Below are positions 21,733 to 33,171 of a stretch of 64,000 nt of DNA, piece after piece; the first letter of the stretch is position 1, and the number at the start of each line of letters is the position of its first letter. The DNA lies in contig ML769667.1 in NCBI GenBank assembly GCA_009733575.1, positions 1 through 64,000 on the forward strand, written 5' to 3'. A program made the position numbers and the translations under genes. This DNA comes from Gymnopus androsaceus JB14 (Eukaryota > Basidiomycota > Agaricomycetes > Agaricales > Omphalotaceae). The notes beneath the pieces were generated by a model, which saw only the letters and a program-made list of their open reading frames with translations, was not told the DNA's origin and ran no database searches.

Positions 21733-22135
21733 TATTAGAGTTTTTTTCCTAAATAGGAAGTAGCAGCAGTAAGTCCACACAGGACTTAGTGGTAATGATC
21801 ACACAGATTGATGGGGGACAATGGTGTTATTACAAGGTGTGGTACCTGGGCTTATATACAGTCCTATGTACAAATGATATATTGGGCAAGTGGCTACTGT
21901 GTGAATGTCTGTGGCTACTGTGTGAATGTCTGTGGCTACTGTGTGAATGTCTGTGGCTACTGTGCATACGGTAAAGTGGGTACTGCGAGATAGTAAGTGG
22001 ATACATTGAGAGACTAAGTGGATTCTGTGAGATGATAGATATGGAGTGCATGGGGTGGTGATACAAACAAGTGGAGACTACAAGAAAGTGCTCCATGTAT
22101 AGAGCAATAGTAAAATTACCTTTGATATTCCAACA
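21733..22135 (-). repeat. Copia 3' LTR
   Basis: On the minus strand it begins TGTTGGAATATC and ends ACTCTAATA. It is 403 bp, 63 bp longer than the 5' LTR after removal of the nested solo LTR; the excess equals three 21-bp units expanded at 21890-21963. Confidence 0.9.
21890..21963 (+). repeat. 21-bp tandem repeat within the Copia 3' LTR
   Basis: Unit GTGGCTACTGTGTGAATGTCT is present about 3.5 times. The 5' LTR has a single partial unit at the same place, so the array arose after integration. Confidence 0.9.
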
Positions 22136-22142
22136 TTCCCCT

Positions 22143-23405
22143 TCAAACCTTTGCTAATCCCATGGATGCTGTGAAGTGTTTGGCTTTCATTGAAGGTAAG
22201 GCTTTGGTGAAGATGTCTGCTGTCATGTTTTTGGTAGGGCAGTAAGTAAGATGAATTTTACCTTCCTTGATGACGTAGTGGATGAAGTGGTATCGGATAT
22301 CAATGTGTTTAGTCCTGGCATGAAAACAATCAACCTTTGCCAACACGATGGGTGACTGGTTGTCTGATTTGATAGAGATTGCATGAGTAATGGGACCAAA
22401 GATTTCCAATAAAAGGTTCCTAAGCCAGATCGCTTCCTTTGCTGCATGGGTCAAAGCAATGTACTCAGCTTCCGTGGTGGATAAAGAAATGGTATCCTGT
22501 CATTTCAACAACCAAGATACTGCTCTACCATTCAACATAAAAATGTACCCAGAAATGGCATGTTGGTCCTCTTGGGACATACCATTGGCATCCGTGTAGC
22601 CTTCAACTGTTTCCTGGTTGCTTGTACTGAGCCAAAAGTCCTGGGTGTATTTGAGATAGGTGTCAGCATGGCGTACACCATTCCAATGAGTGATGCCAGG
22701 GTTTTGTGAAAAGCAAGCAAGGATAGAGACCGCATAGGTGATGTCAGGTCTTGTAGTGACGGATAAGTATTGGAGAGCACCAAGGGCCTCTCTGTAGGGT
22801 TTGTCACACATGAAAGTGATTTCCTCGACCAATTTGGGTGACTGGTCTTTGGTGAGGTGAATGTGGGGATTGAAGGGAATAGAGAGTGGCTTTATATCCA
22901 AGAATCCATAGCAAGAGAGTATGGCATCAATGTATGACTGCTGGGATAAGTGAATTGTCCTGTTATGGAGAGATCTTTGGATCTCAATCCCAAGTAGCCA
23001 ATGGATTTCTCCAGAATCAACAACTTTGATTATAGCCCCAATATCTTTCTTCAGCTTCTCCATGATGGCCAGGGTTTTGGTAACCAATGTCATGTTGTCA
23101 ACATGTATGAAAATGATGGTGAAGGGATCAGTGCAATAAAAAACAGCATGATCAAAATCAGACTGTTTAAACCCCAGTTGGGTCATGATTTCCCTGAATC
23201 GCATGTACCATTGTCAACCAGCTTGTTTAAGTCCATAAAGTGTGAGTTTAAGCTGTAAGGTTTGACCTGGTTTTACCCCTATATGAATGCCTGGAGGTTC
23301 CTTCATATAGATGCACTCATTGTCATCCAATTTCCCATAAAGATAAGCAGATTTCATGTCCATCTGGTGAATAATCATGCTCTTTTCAGCTCCAATGCTA
23401 CACCT
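22143..23405 (-). pseudogene. Copia reverse transcriptase C-terminal half and RNase H
   Basis: Minus strand. Begins with HQMDMKSAYLYGKLDDNECI, then LKLTLYGLKQAG, a stop, GFKQSDFDHAVFYCTD and FIHVDNMTLV. The catalytic YVDDM motif has become HVDNM. Then follow DSGEIHWLLGIEI, LGALQYLSVTTRPDITYAVS and the RNase H part (GYTDANG, STTEAEYIALTHAAKEAIWL, KHIDIRYHFIHYVIKEGKI). One stop also lies before the RNase H block. The N-terminal half of the RT is at 29203-29550, on the other side of the insertion. Confidence 0.9.
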
Positions 23406-24390
23406 TTAGCTGCTACTTTGATGTATCAGACAAGGGAGTTTCTGCATTTAGGCTGATACATCAAAATGGGATACCTCCCCTTCCTCTACTATACCACCAT
23501 TTGGGGTGGGATGGCCTGGGTTGGTTCTACTATACCTGGGCAGGGACATTGGCACCCCTATGTATGCTTGACAGTGAGCTCTGGTTGAGCTTATCATTGT
23601 ACCACCACAGAACCCAATTGCAATGCGCCAAATGATATTAATCAATTGGTCATTGTCAGGTATGATCTGCCCTGCTTCATCCATATTGCTCCCACTGGCT
23701 CCACAGCTGCGTTGCCTCCCAATGTGTCACCTCCCGATGTGTCATCTTGACTGTAGCCTGCACTGTTCCCCACAACGAGCGCAACCACCTAATATGCACA
23801 TTGCGTGCCTCACCATAAATTGCCAGTCTGCTGGTGTTGTGTGAATAACAATTTGGCAGCAACTCTCTAAATCAGAGCATAAAAATCGGAAAAATCAGGG
23901 AAAAAAACAAGAAAAGAATAAAAAAGAATTGTATTGGTGTACCCAATGCAACAGAAATGATTTATGGATACGGATAAGAATATATTCCTTTCTCCCTCCA
24001 CCAACACACTGCGCCATGCTCCAAATCCCCCTCCCATTATGCTCATGCTCCTTGGCCCCTCAACCTGCCCTCTTCCATCAGTATCACACTATGAACAACA
24101 AAGTGACATATACCTGAGCAATGAAATATAACTTGAAGTGATAATGATATTGGGAGATGCGAGACAGTTGAATTTGAAGGTCAGCTGTGAACTATACAGT
24201 ATGATAATGAACATGTACCATCCGCTCAGTGTATTACCCATATAAATAGAATCAGATGCTACTGCAAGATGAGCATGTACACCCTTCAGTGTACCACCCA
24301 TTGAATGGCCCTTCTTGGACATTTGTTGAGCTCTTGTCAAGCGTAACAGAATCGGCAATGGTTGATGCTTGAATACAAGCATTGGAGTCA

Positions 24391-25093
24391 TCAGGAAAAA
24401 TGGTCTGGGCCCAGGATGATCCCAGGTCACCTAGGCAGCCTAGGCCACCTCGGAATAATGCAAAAACTTTGGACACCTCAGGCATCCTAGGCCTCCTAGG
24501 CCTCCTAAGCCTCCTAAGCCTCCTAGGAATTCTGAGGGTATCCTCAGGTTGCCTCAGGTTGCCCCAGGATGCCTCAGGACAGCCCAGGACAGCCCTGGAT
24601 GGCCCCCAAAACTCCTAGGAGGCTTAGGAGGCTTAGGAGGCCTAGGAGGCCTAGGATACCTGAGGTGTCCAAAGTTTTTGCATTATTCCTAGGTGGCCTA
24701 GGCTGCCTAAGTGACCTGGGGTCATCCTCATCAGCAAAAAGGGGTTAAACCTATGATGACCTAGGGAACCTAGGCTACCCTGGTAGCCCTGGTCACCTTG
24801 GTCACCTTGGGTCTTCCAGGCTACCCCAGGCTACCTTAGGCTTCCTCAGGTTTCTTCAGGTTCCTCAGGTTAGCTCAGGCTTACTCAGATTTACTCAGGT
24901 TCCCTCAGGTTGCCTCAAATTCCTAAGGTTTATCCCTAAATCCTAGGCAACCTAGGTGACCTCAAAGAAACTGAGGCAGTCTAGGCAACCTAGGTGGCCT
25001 AGGAGACCTAGGTATCCTTAGGTTCCCTTAAGTCTCTTTAGGTCATTGTGGGTCAACCTAAAGTCAGCCCTGGGCCCAGACCATTTTTCCTGA
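24391..25093. mobile_element. Large foldback element made of CCTAGG-type repeats
   Basis: Perfect 25-bp inverted ends starting TCAGGAAAAATGGTCTGGGC. The left half (24400-24720) is itself an inverted repeat: CACCTCAGGCATCCTAGGCC pairs with GGCCTAGGATACCTGAGGTG, and repeated CCTAGG/CTTAGG units fill the arms. The right half continues with CTCAGGTT and CCTAGGTGACC units. A word CATCAGCAAAAAGGGG at 24728 resembles the end of the CATCAGCAAAACCTG family. No clear target duplication. Confidence 0.75.
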
Positions 25094-25420
25094 TGGTCAG
25101 TCAATCAGCTACCAAGGATAGCATAATAAGGAACACATACCGTCTTAAGTGTACTACCCATTAAATGACTCTTCTCAGACATTTATTGAGTACTTGTCAA
25201 GCATAATGGAATTGGCAATGATGCGTAAATACAAAGGTAGATGCACCTGCAAACAACAAGTAGAGTTAGTGCAGTTCCAAGAACATGAATGATTGCACCT
25301 TCTTTCTCCCCTTTGTGCCAGCAGGAAGCAGTGAAGACTCCTCTCCTTTGGGATCAGGCATTGTCATTGGAACTGTGGATTCAAATAATAAATTGTGTTT
25401 AGATCCAAGGTTGTCTTGAA

Positions 25421-25987
25421 TAGGGCTCTTCACCGTATCCGTAGCATACGGTGTACGGACGGTACGGTGTCCAACCGTACCGTACCGTAAGCCCTTCAAG
25501 AGTCCCGTATTTAACCGTACCGTTACGGCGTAATACGGCGTATACGGTACTTACAAGGAATGTGTGATTTCCGGAGCTCTCCTACTATAGAGAGCAATTT
25601 AATAGGATTAAAATTGCTTGAATATTACTAAATAAACACTCCTTAATACTTCTACTATTATTTGGGGTGTCCTAGATGTGTGTTACGCTGGTCACTTCAT
25701 GTCACATACTATCACACGCGCATATCGTGACTCTTATTCATGGTTCTTGGTCACTATAGCACTTACTAGTAAGTATTAAACACTTAAAACCTTTGATACA
25801 TGCAAAATAAATACTTTGCACAGTGTCTTCGTTGCAGATGAGTGCTTGAGATCACGTGACCTAAAAGTACCGTCCGTATTCCGTATACGGCCGTATTTTT
25901 CCCGTACCGTACCGTGGCAAGAAATTTGGTCCGTAAATACGGAAAATTTCTCCGTGCCGTATACGGTACGTACGGTGAAGAGCCCTA
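25421..25987. mobile_element. hAT-like MITE with 8-bp target duplication GTCTTGAA
   Basis: Ends TAGGGCTCTTCACCGTA and TACGGTGAAGAGCCCTA, flanked by the perfect duplication GTCTTGAA at 25413-25420 and 25988-25995. The subterminal zones are full of CCGTACCGT/ACGGTACGG motifs, as in the element at 17566, so the two are probably related. CpG-rich within CpG-poor host sequence. No transposase. Confidence 0.92.
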
Positions 25988-25995
25988 GTCTTGAA

Positions 25996-28900
25996 GCATT
26001 GGCCATACTGGGATTTGGTAGACAGCAGCTCTAATGCAAATCTTCCATAAGTTCATCCCATGGACATTCCAAGTATGAGGGTGACTCCATTAGTAGACTC
26101 TTGCACATTCAATAGATGAGTATGGATGATGACCAATTCCGGACTCTGGAGCCAGATCAGCGTAAGAAGTGATAGCGGGGGCACAAGAGTTGGAGACTGT
26201 GCAATCTTAAAGATATCATTTTGACAAGAAAGGACTAGTGAGGAATGTAATTTGACATACTGCAAGTTGTCACTGCTTTCCAAGCAGTGGTGCCTGTTGT
26301 CGTATCCTACCAGTCAAATCCACAGCAGAGTTAGTTGGTAAACCAAGAAGGTGTAGAATTCAAACTCACCTGAAAAGATTTTGTGAGCTTGGAGGTTGAG
26401 GAAAGAGAAGTTGGTTGAATTGCAACCATGGGATTTGGAGAAAGTCAGGTGAAATGGGTGCTTCAAAGTCCATGGAGTATCCGATACTTCCTCCAGACAT
26501 CTGAAGGCCCAATGTCGATGGTCACTCCAGCAAGCATGAATGCTCAGAAGGACATGAAACTGTCAGAATGCATTATTTCAAGTAAATTAAATGTAATTTT
26601 CACAATATACAGACTTTGAATAAGTCTGCCATTGTGTCAATGTCCTTGATACTGACATCACCACAAATGTTGAAAAGTATTTGGGATGTGTATTCATTCA
26701 GAGGCGACGGTTGCCTCTCAAACTGTAGGATCTTCCTTGATACGATACCTAAACTCAATCTAGGGCCATCGCAAAATTATGCTGGCAATATTTTATATCA
26801 GTGAAAAATGTAATGTTGATATGCACTAAATAATTCTAATCTTTCTGTACATACTTTCTTCATCAGTACGCCTCTCGCCACAATTCACTGGATCAAGTAT
26901 ATAATGAAAGTAATGTTAATATATATGGATATACCAGGCTTAGGGATACTCCTATCATTAATAATGGCTCAAGTTCATCATTTAGAATGGTGAACTCAAT
27001 CATGGTAAGTGCACAGTATTGAAATATAATAGAGTTCAATCAAGCTATTGCATGCTTTCAGTGAGAGTTTGGTATGTTAAAGACTAATATAGAAGTATTA
27101 AAGCAATCCTGAGGCATCCGGATGGTATCCAGTATCATCTTGCTGCTTGAGACCATTGATTCAAACAATGAGCTTGAAAGAAATGCCTGTTAAGCGCCAA
27201 CAGACCGCGTTTCCGAGCATGATTCTTTTGCTATCTCACGGTTCAATTCTGCTCTCGACGTTCATCCAACAGGATGATTTACCATCCAAGACTCACTCAA
27301 AATTCCTTAGGCCCATCGTATGCATTTCATTCTTTATTATTTCGAAGTTTTTGACTTCTTCCTTGGCTATAGCTCCACTTTCTCTCTCAAATTTGATTCC
27401 TCCAGGAGACATTCTCTAATCTCTATACAAGCCTGGCATGCTCTCAACTTAATTTTTTCTGCTAGTCCTGCTGGTACAGTATGTAAACCTTTGAATAATC
27501 ATGGAACCATCACTGATCCAAACACCAGAGACAATTTAGCAGCATCAACTTCTCACATGGCAGCTTGACCTGGAGATCCTACTCTGGCAACTCTCATGCA
27601 CCTACTCCTTCTGTAACTATGCTCACCAATTCCTTTTCGCCCTCATCCATCCAAAACCATGCAAGAGGCATAGCTGCTTGCTGTGCCATCCCCGCTACGT
27701 GCTTACCCTGTATGAAGGTCAGTGTTGAGTTGACATGTGCATGTGTGCCAATTTGAACATGTCATTAAAGGTCCGGATGACAAGGTTCTTGTGGCTCTAT
27801 TATTACTGCCTTTACCGCCATGCTCATGCATCTCATCCTCCTTCCCTCACGAAGTTTACCAGTCCCTTCTCACCTTCGACTCCGCCACTGCCCTTTCACC
27901 CCAAAACACCCACCCATCATGCTCATATGAAATTGAGTATACAAGACAAATATACAAGACAAATTTAGTTTGAACAAAGAGCAGGAATCTAGCATACTCT
28001 CTGCTATGCAGGAGGTCAGAGTTGAGGCTAGTGAGCAAGTCTACGGGAGACTACTCATTTCATGTCTTCCAGGTAGCTCTTTTGGCACTGAGTGTGTACT
28101 TTTTTTCTTGTCATTTGCCTCTATGTAATAAGTCAATTCCACCAGGTCTCCATAAACACAGTCCAACAACTCCCTTATTCTCCACTCGCTATTCACCTAT
28201 CTGAAGGCCCTCAACACCAAATGGAATTGCCAATGCTCTTTCACAGTCACTGGCATTCTCCAGCAGTGTCCTCTGAGCCTCCAAAGGCCTTAACCTCTAC
28301 AAGTTTGATATCTGAGATCTAGGTGTAAGAGCAATCTGCATAAACATCAACAGTGCATAGCTTATCCACATTCTCCTACAGGTTCACACAACCAGCTGGA
28401 ATGGCCACTTCAATCAAAACAATCATCTTGCGTGGCTAATGTGATGCATTCACTTATTCCGAATTGCGTGGCACACCAAGGCTGTGGCTCCTCCACCCTA
28501 CTCTGTGCATTCATTGTTTTGCATGTCGCTTGAAGGGGAAACAATGATCGCAATGGTGAATGTAGGAAGCAGACTTCGAGAGGAAAGATGGCCAAGGGAG
28601 AGGAAGAAGGGTATGAAGTATGACATGATGATAAATAGCAACTGGTTTCCAGTGGGGACAGAGTTTGCATCAGAGAAGTCAGAGGAAACTGTTGTGTTGG
28701 GTGGTTGACTGTTACATTTTATAACTGTGTACAATAGGTGTTTTCATTCCTTTTTTTTTTTTGGTAGATTTCAATTTTTTCGAGATTTTTCAGCCCATTT
28801 TAAGAATTAAGCATGATTGCTGTCTGCAACAATGACCATGCACAGCATCACGACAAGCTGAACAGCAAAGGCTGTTGGCCCTGTTGGAAATGGTGTGCAG

Positions 28901-29190
28901 GACATTGAGGGAAGAGTACGGGGGCCAGTGTGTGTGGAGATGGAGATTGATGCCTAGATGGATGATGTAATCAGCAAGGCATTCCCGAGTGCAAAAGGCA
29001 GGACAGTGGGCGAAGGTAGGAGGTAGCAGTGAGTGGATGGCAGAGGCAACACAACATATGGTGAGGAGACCATATGCTCCTGCCCAGGTGTGGTGGGCTC
29101 AACCTGCACCTGTGGGTATTTTATAGGGGAAGGGAGTATCCTGCTTTCTGATGTATCCTGAAAAATGCAGGATCTCCCTTTTTTGATGTA
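25996..29190. other. Interior of the 5.8-kb insertion, no gene recognised
   Basis: Only short frames (up to 90 codons at 27147-27419). Some composition resembles spliced host-like DNA (Pro/Ser/His-rich frames at 27735-27970) but no motif or exon chain could be supported. A T-tract lies at 28750-28762. Confidence 0.4.
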
Positions 29191-29202
29191 TAAATCTAGC
29201 AG

Positions 29203-29550
29203 CTAGGGCTGATGCAAGTTTTGCAACAGATGTGAAGGTTTCATCTGGGAAGTAATCAACATCTGGATCTGATTAAATCCACATACAACAAGACAAGCTT
29301 GGTGTCCTGTAATGTGACCTTGTTCATCTTTCTTGATCCAATAGACCCATTTGGATGTGAGAATATTGGCATCTGGAGATGGAGTGACAATGGTGTATGT
29401 TCCATGCTCCTGGAGTCTGGAGATTTTGTCCTTCATGGCATTGTACCATTTGGAGCTGTCAGGTTGTTGCATAGCTTTTGCAACAGATAAAGGATCAGAT
29501 TTGATTTCTAATGTTACCTGACCTAGAGATGCAGTAAGATTTCGCAACTC
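29203..29550 (-). pseudogene. Copia reverse transcriptase N-terminal part
   Basis: Minus frame: SVAKAMQQPDSSKWYNAMKD, LQEHGTYTIV, ILTSKWVYWIKKDEQGHITG, then a decayed VCGFNQIQ. These match the start of Copia RT (W..A...E...L.....W.LV..P, K.RLVA.GF.Q). It ends at the 5.8-kb insertion. Confidence 0.85.
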
Positions 29551-29676
29551 ATCACTTCCTTCTCCAAGTCCTTCAATAACATCCCTGATCTTCTTGGTGG
29601 GTTGTCTGACTCATTTGCCAGTTACTTTGTCTGGTGAAACTGGTTTGGCAATTTCTTCTGGAACTGGTATGACAGG

Positions 29677-30516
29677 CTATTCTGACTTGGTGACTGATGT
29701 TTCTAAATTTCCCAAATTTCCATCCTCCCCTTCAACAGGTTGGATCTGCCTGTCAGAGAAAGCTATGTTCCTCTCCATTGTGACAGTGTGACATGTTGGC
29801 CAGTAGATATAGTGACCATTTGATTCAGGTTTGAGTCCAATCCAGCATCCTTCCTGGGCCTGTGGTTCCAATTTGCCAGGTTCCTTCTCTTGTTTAACAT
29901 AAACAATACTGCCAAAGATATGAAGATTAGTTATGTCCAGTTTAATACCAAACCATTTCTTGTAGGGTGTAGCCATTCTGATGGCCTTCTTTGGCATCCT
30001 GTTCCAAAAATATACTGCATATTTCATTATGAATCCCCAAAGCCATTTCGGGAGTCCTGATGAGATCAAAAGACTTCAACTGTATTCAGCAAAGTTTGAT
30101 GTGTGCGTTCCACTATACCATTGTGTTCCGGGGTATCATGTACTATAAGATGTCATTGTGTACCAATACATTCCAGATATGCCATGAATTCATTACTGAG
30201 AAAATCTCTCCTGATCCAAGTGGAGAACTTTCAAAGTTGTGCCATATTGAGTTTTGAGACCTGTTTGGAGAACCACATACTGTGCAAATGACTTGTCCTT
30301 TGACTTCATTTGGGGTTCCTCCAACCAATCAGTAGCTTTGTCTACTAGAGTCAATGTGTAAATGCAATGGTTTACTGTTCTGACTTGGGCTGGTCCCCAC
30401 ACATCCATGTGGAAAATATCTCCAAATTTCTCAGCATGGGGAGATGATCGCAACTGAGTGATAGGGTACCTGGATGCTTTCCCAAGCATACAAGCGCAGC
30501 ATTCCGGTTTGTCCAT
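29677..30516 (-). pseudogene. Copia integrase
   Basis: Minus strand, several frames. First catalytic Asp in FGDIFHMDVWGPAQV (about 30410); second in a shifted LDQERFS/FLSNEFMAYL region (about 30200); the Glu in TPEHNGIVERTHQTLLNT (about 30100). The C-terminal part PKWLWGFIMKYAVYFWNRMP and the LHIFGSIVYVKQE block follow at 30069-29677. The DDE residues can be traced but frameshifts separate them. Confidence 0.88.
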
Positions 30517-30534
30517 TTCACAAACCTGGTTGTC

Positions 30535-30894
30535 TCAGAATATATGCTTCACATAAGCATAATTGAGGCAACCTAAGATGCAGTGTGCCTTGTAAAGAGA
30601 TACCAATCTGCCAATCTTGGTTGAACAGGCGTGTTCCCATGATGGGATCTGGTATAGTCCATTAGTCTTCGGGATAACTCCAACAAGTTTCCCCTGGCAA
30701 TCTTTGATTGTCATTCTGCCATTAGCAGTATGGATGGCACAACCATCATCATCAAGTTTTCCCAGTGATATGAGTGTGTTGGGAGTGTCTGGACATAAGA
30801 GGGTATGATGGAGCTTCAATGTTTGGACTTCCTGTCTGTGTGTGGGGAGATCAAGATGAAGTGTGCCAGAGATGTTTGCTGTGAAAGTTTCCAT
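30535..30894 (-). pseudogene. Copia GAG-pre-integrase domain
   Basis: Minus frame with LCPDTPNTLISLGKLDDDGC, KDCQGKLVGVIPKTNGLYQI and the characteristic end CILGCLNYAYVKHIF, where the usual zinc-binding HxxxGH is mutated to CxxxGC. It lies between the protease and integrase parts. Confidence 0.85.
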
Positions 30895-30912
30895 GTTAGT
30901 GGCCTGGATAAC

Positions 30913-31311
30913 TCATGTTGGAATCTCCCTTTGATTTCTGAGTTTGTTGGTGAGTGGTGCCATGTGGGTAGAGCATCCGGAGTCAAAGAGAATTGCTCCA
31001 TAACTGTGGGCTGCAGTGAAAGCATGGTCAATTTTTCCAACTCCATCTTCAGTGTCATATTTGAATTTGAAGGAAGGAAAGAGATTAATGTTGACATATA
31101 CTTTTTTCTCCTCTTCATCATGCTGGTCATTGAGCTCTGATGAAGTTATGAGAGTAAGAGGTGGAGGAGTTTTGACTTTGATGTTTTGCACTGTTTCAAA
31201 TTTATCAGCTATTTCAGAAAAATCAAAAATAAGATTCCCAGGCTTAGCTGGAATTTCAATTGCTGCCCATGATGACTCTGGTACTTCCTTGATCATGGAT
31301 GAGGATGCCAC
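30913..31311 (-). pseudogene. Copia protease region
   Basis: Minus frame 132 codons. The aspartic protease motif is visible as AILFDSGCSTHMAP (normally DSGAS). Upstream is a linker rich in Glu and Lys. Confidence 0.85.
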
Positions 31312-31322
31312 TTTGTTGTTCT

Positions 31323-32766
31323 TCAGCCTGTCTCTCCAGTTACCCTCCGACTTCTTCTTCTTCTGCTCCTTGGGAGGTTTTGTCTCCTTAGCCTCATTGG
31401 CTTGACTGTGTTTCTCTGATGGACATTGATTTCCAAAGTGTCCTTTTCCTCCACAGTTGTAACAGATAGAGTCTTGGCGACTTGTCGCCCCTCCTTGGCC
31501 TTTGCCTCTGCCTCAGGAATTTCCTCTAAAGGAATTTCCACAACCTCGGAAACCTCCTCTTCCACTATTACTGGCATAGTTTGCTGATTCCTTCTTGTTG
31601 TTGTGTTGCATTTGGTGTACCATTGCTTCTGCATGGATGGTGGAGATGAGCTCAGCAGGATTGAGCTTCTTCTCTGCTTTCACGGGGAAAACTGCCAACG
31701 CATTTATGGTGGATTTGAAGGTGTTGGGGACAGAGGACATAATGCTGTTGACAAATATATTGTCATTGATATTGATTCCTCTTGTCATGAGGTTGTCACG
31801 GATGTTGATCATGTTGTCCAAATGTTTATTGACCTTGGCTGGTTCAGTGCATTGCATAGTGTGAAGTTGCCTTTGCAAAAATGATTCAGTAAGAGTGTTT
31901 TTAGAATCATAATCAGCAATTAGATTGTCCCACAACCATTTCATGTTGTTGTAGTTCCTATACCTTTGGAATATTCCATCCAATAACCTGCCAATGATAG
32001 CATTCAAAAGGTTGTTATCCTTTTCCCTATCATTCTCCGTTGCGTCTGGATCAGCTGTCAACTGTGGATTCCATTCCAAATACTTTTGATAGCCAATGGA
32101 TCTGGCTGCAAATTCCACTCAAGTTTTCCCTGTGTCCCAATTTGATCCATCTGACTTTAAGGTTGCAACCTTATCAAAGGCTTTTAGTGCTTTAGACATA
32201 TCATTGTTGTCATTGAAATCAGCAATTAAAGTGCCTGGTGATCTGGGATCCAATGGTGATGGGGATCTGTGTGGAGAAGGTGGTTCTGTATTTGAATATG
32301 GAAATTAGGGTGTGGTGCCCTGTGGAGATGGTTGTGGAGGTGTAGGTGGAGAAGGTTCACATTTAGGTGCAGGTGATTACGATGGAGCAGGAGTGTGCTG
32401 CTGCGAGGATGATGCAATAGGCTGAGCAATAGGTGCTTCAGTATCCTCTTCTTTGTTGTCATCTTTGTTGTCATCAGCAATGTGCTGTAAGTGAGTTCTG
32501 ATAATTTCCTCCTGTTCTTTTGCAACAGCTCTCGCAAAACTACCTAGTTTGCCTGTCCAAGGTATGTCATATTGGTTTGGAGAATGTTGTTTGTCACACT
32601 GGCTCCACCTTCCAGTGAGTTGGCTTTTGTACCTATTGATTAATTTGTTGACATTGAAGATATGTGGGTGTCCTTTACAAGGAACAGTGTCATCTGTGGG
32701 AGGTAATGCTGTTTGTTTCTGCTGTGGTGTTACAGCTTTGCTACTTGATGAGCTAGCTTGTTCCAA
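31323..32766 (-). pseudogene. Copia gag with zinc knuckle
   Basis: Minus strand. The main gag frame 32118-31513 contains YLEWNPQ, WLWDNLIADYDSKNTLTESF, NIRDNLMTRGININD and ELISTIHAEAM, a UBN2-type gag. A CCHC knuckle CYNCGGKGHFGNQC is encoded near 31440 in a shifted frame. The segment 32766-32377 holds a Gln/Ser-rich N-terminal part (FNVNKLINRYKSQLTGRW). Confidence 0.88.
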
Positions 32767-33171
32767 TGCTATGGAACATTGTCAAGTTACTGGTGGTGGT
32801 GCTTGTTCTGATGCTTTTATCTCCTGTCAAGTTCATAGAGGTGGATATTGGAAATAAAAAAGAGCTGCAATGGATTTATTGAACATTTGACCTCTCTTGG
32901 GCCCGGAGGCAAACGAGTACCATACATGTGTATCTACAAGTAGTATTTATACCTATAAAAGTGCATATGTCATAAATATCACATATAGTAAGTGGATACT
33001 ATGTGAATATATGCGCGGATATTTCTGTGACATCAGAAAATCATAAGTACATTGTAATTGTAGTTTAAAATAGATTTTCTAAATTCCAACAGTGGAGGAT
33101 TTGGCCTGGGTGGCATGAACAAGAGTTACAGCAATATAATGCATCAATGGTTAAGGCCGGGGCCCATAACC

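Larger units (their letters stand above)
23415..29198. mobile_element. 5.8-kb TIR element inserted in the Copia RT
   Basis: The RT reading is cut at ALAA and resumes 5.8 kb away. Imperfect inverted ends of about 50-60 bp are visible: left GTATCAGACAAGGGAG...CTGCATTT...GATACATCA...GGATAC and right the inverse with AAGGGAG...CTGCATTT...GATACATCA...GGATAC. Flanks TAGCTGCTA (23406-23414) and TAGCAGCTA (29199-29207) agree in 8 of 9 bases and look like a 9-bp target duplication, which would fit a Mutator-like element. No transposase was recognised inside, so it is probably a large nonautonomous element. Superfamily uncertain. Confidence 0.6.

Noticed and set aside
31595..31884. Two overlapping plus frames of about 90 codons
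   Set aside because: Antisense shadows of the Copia gag.
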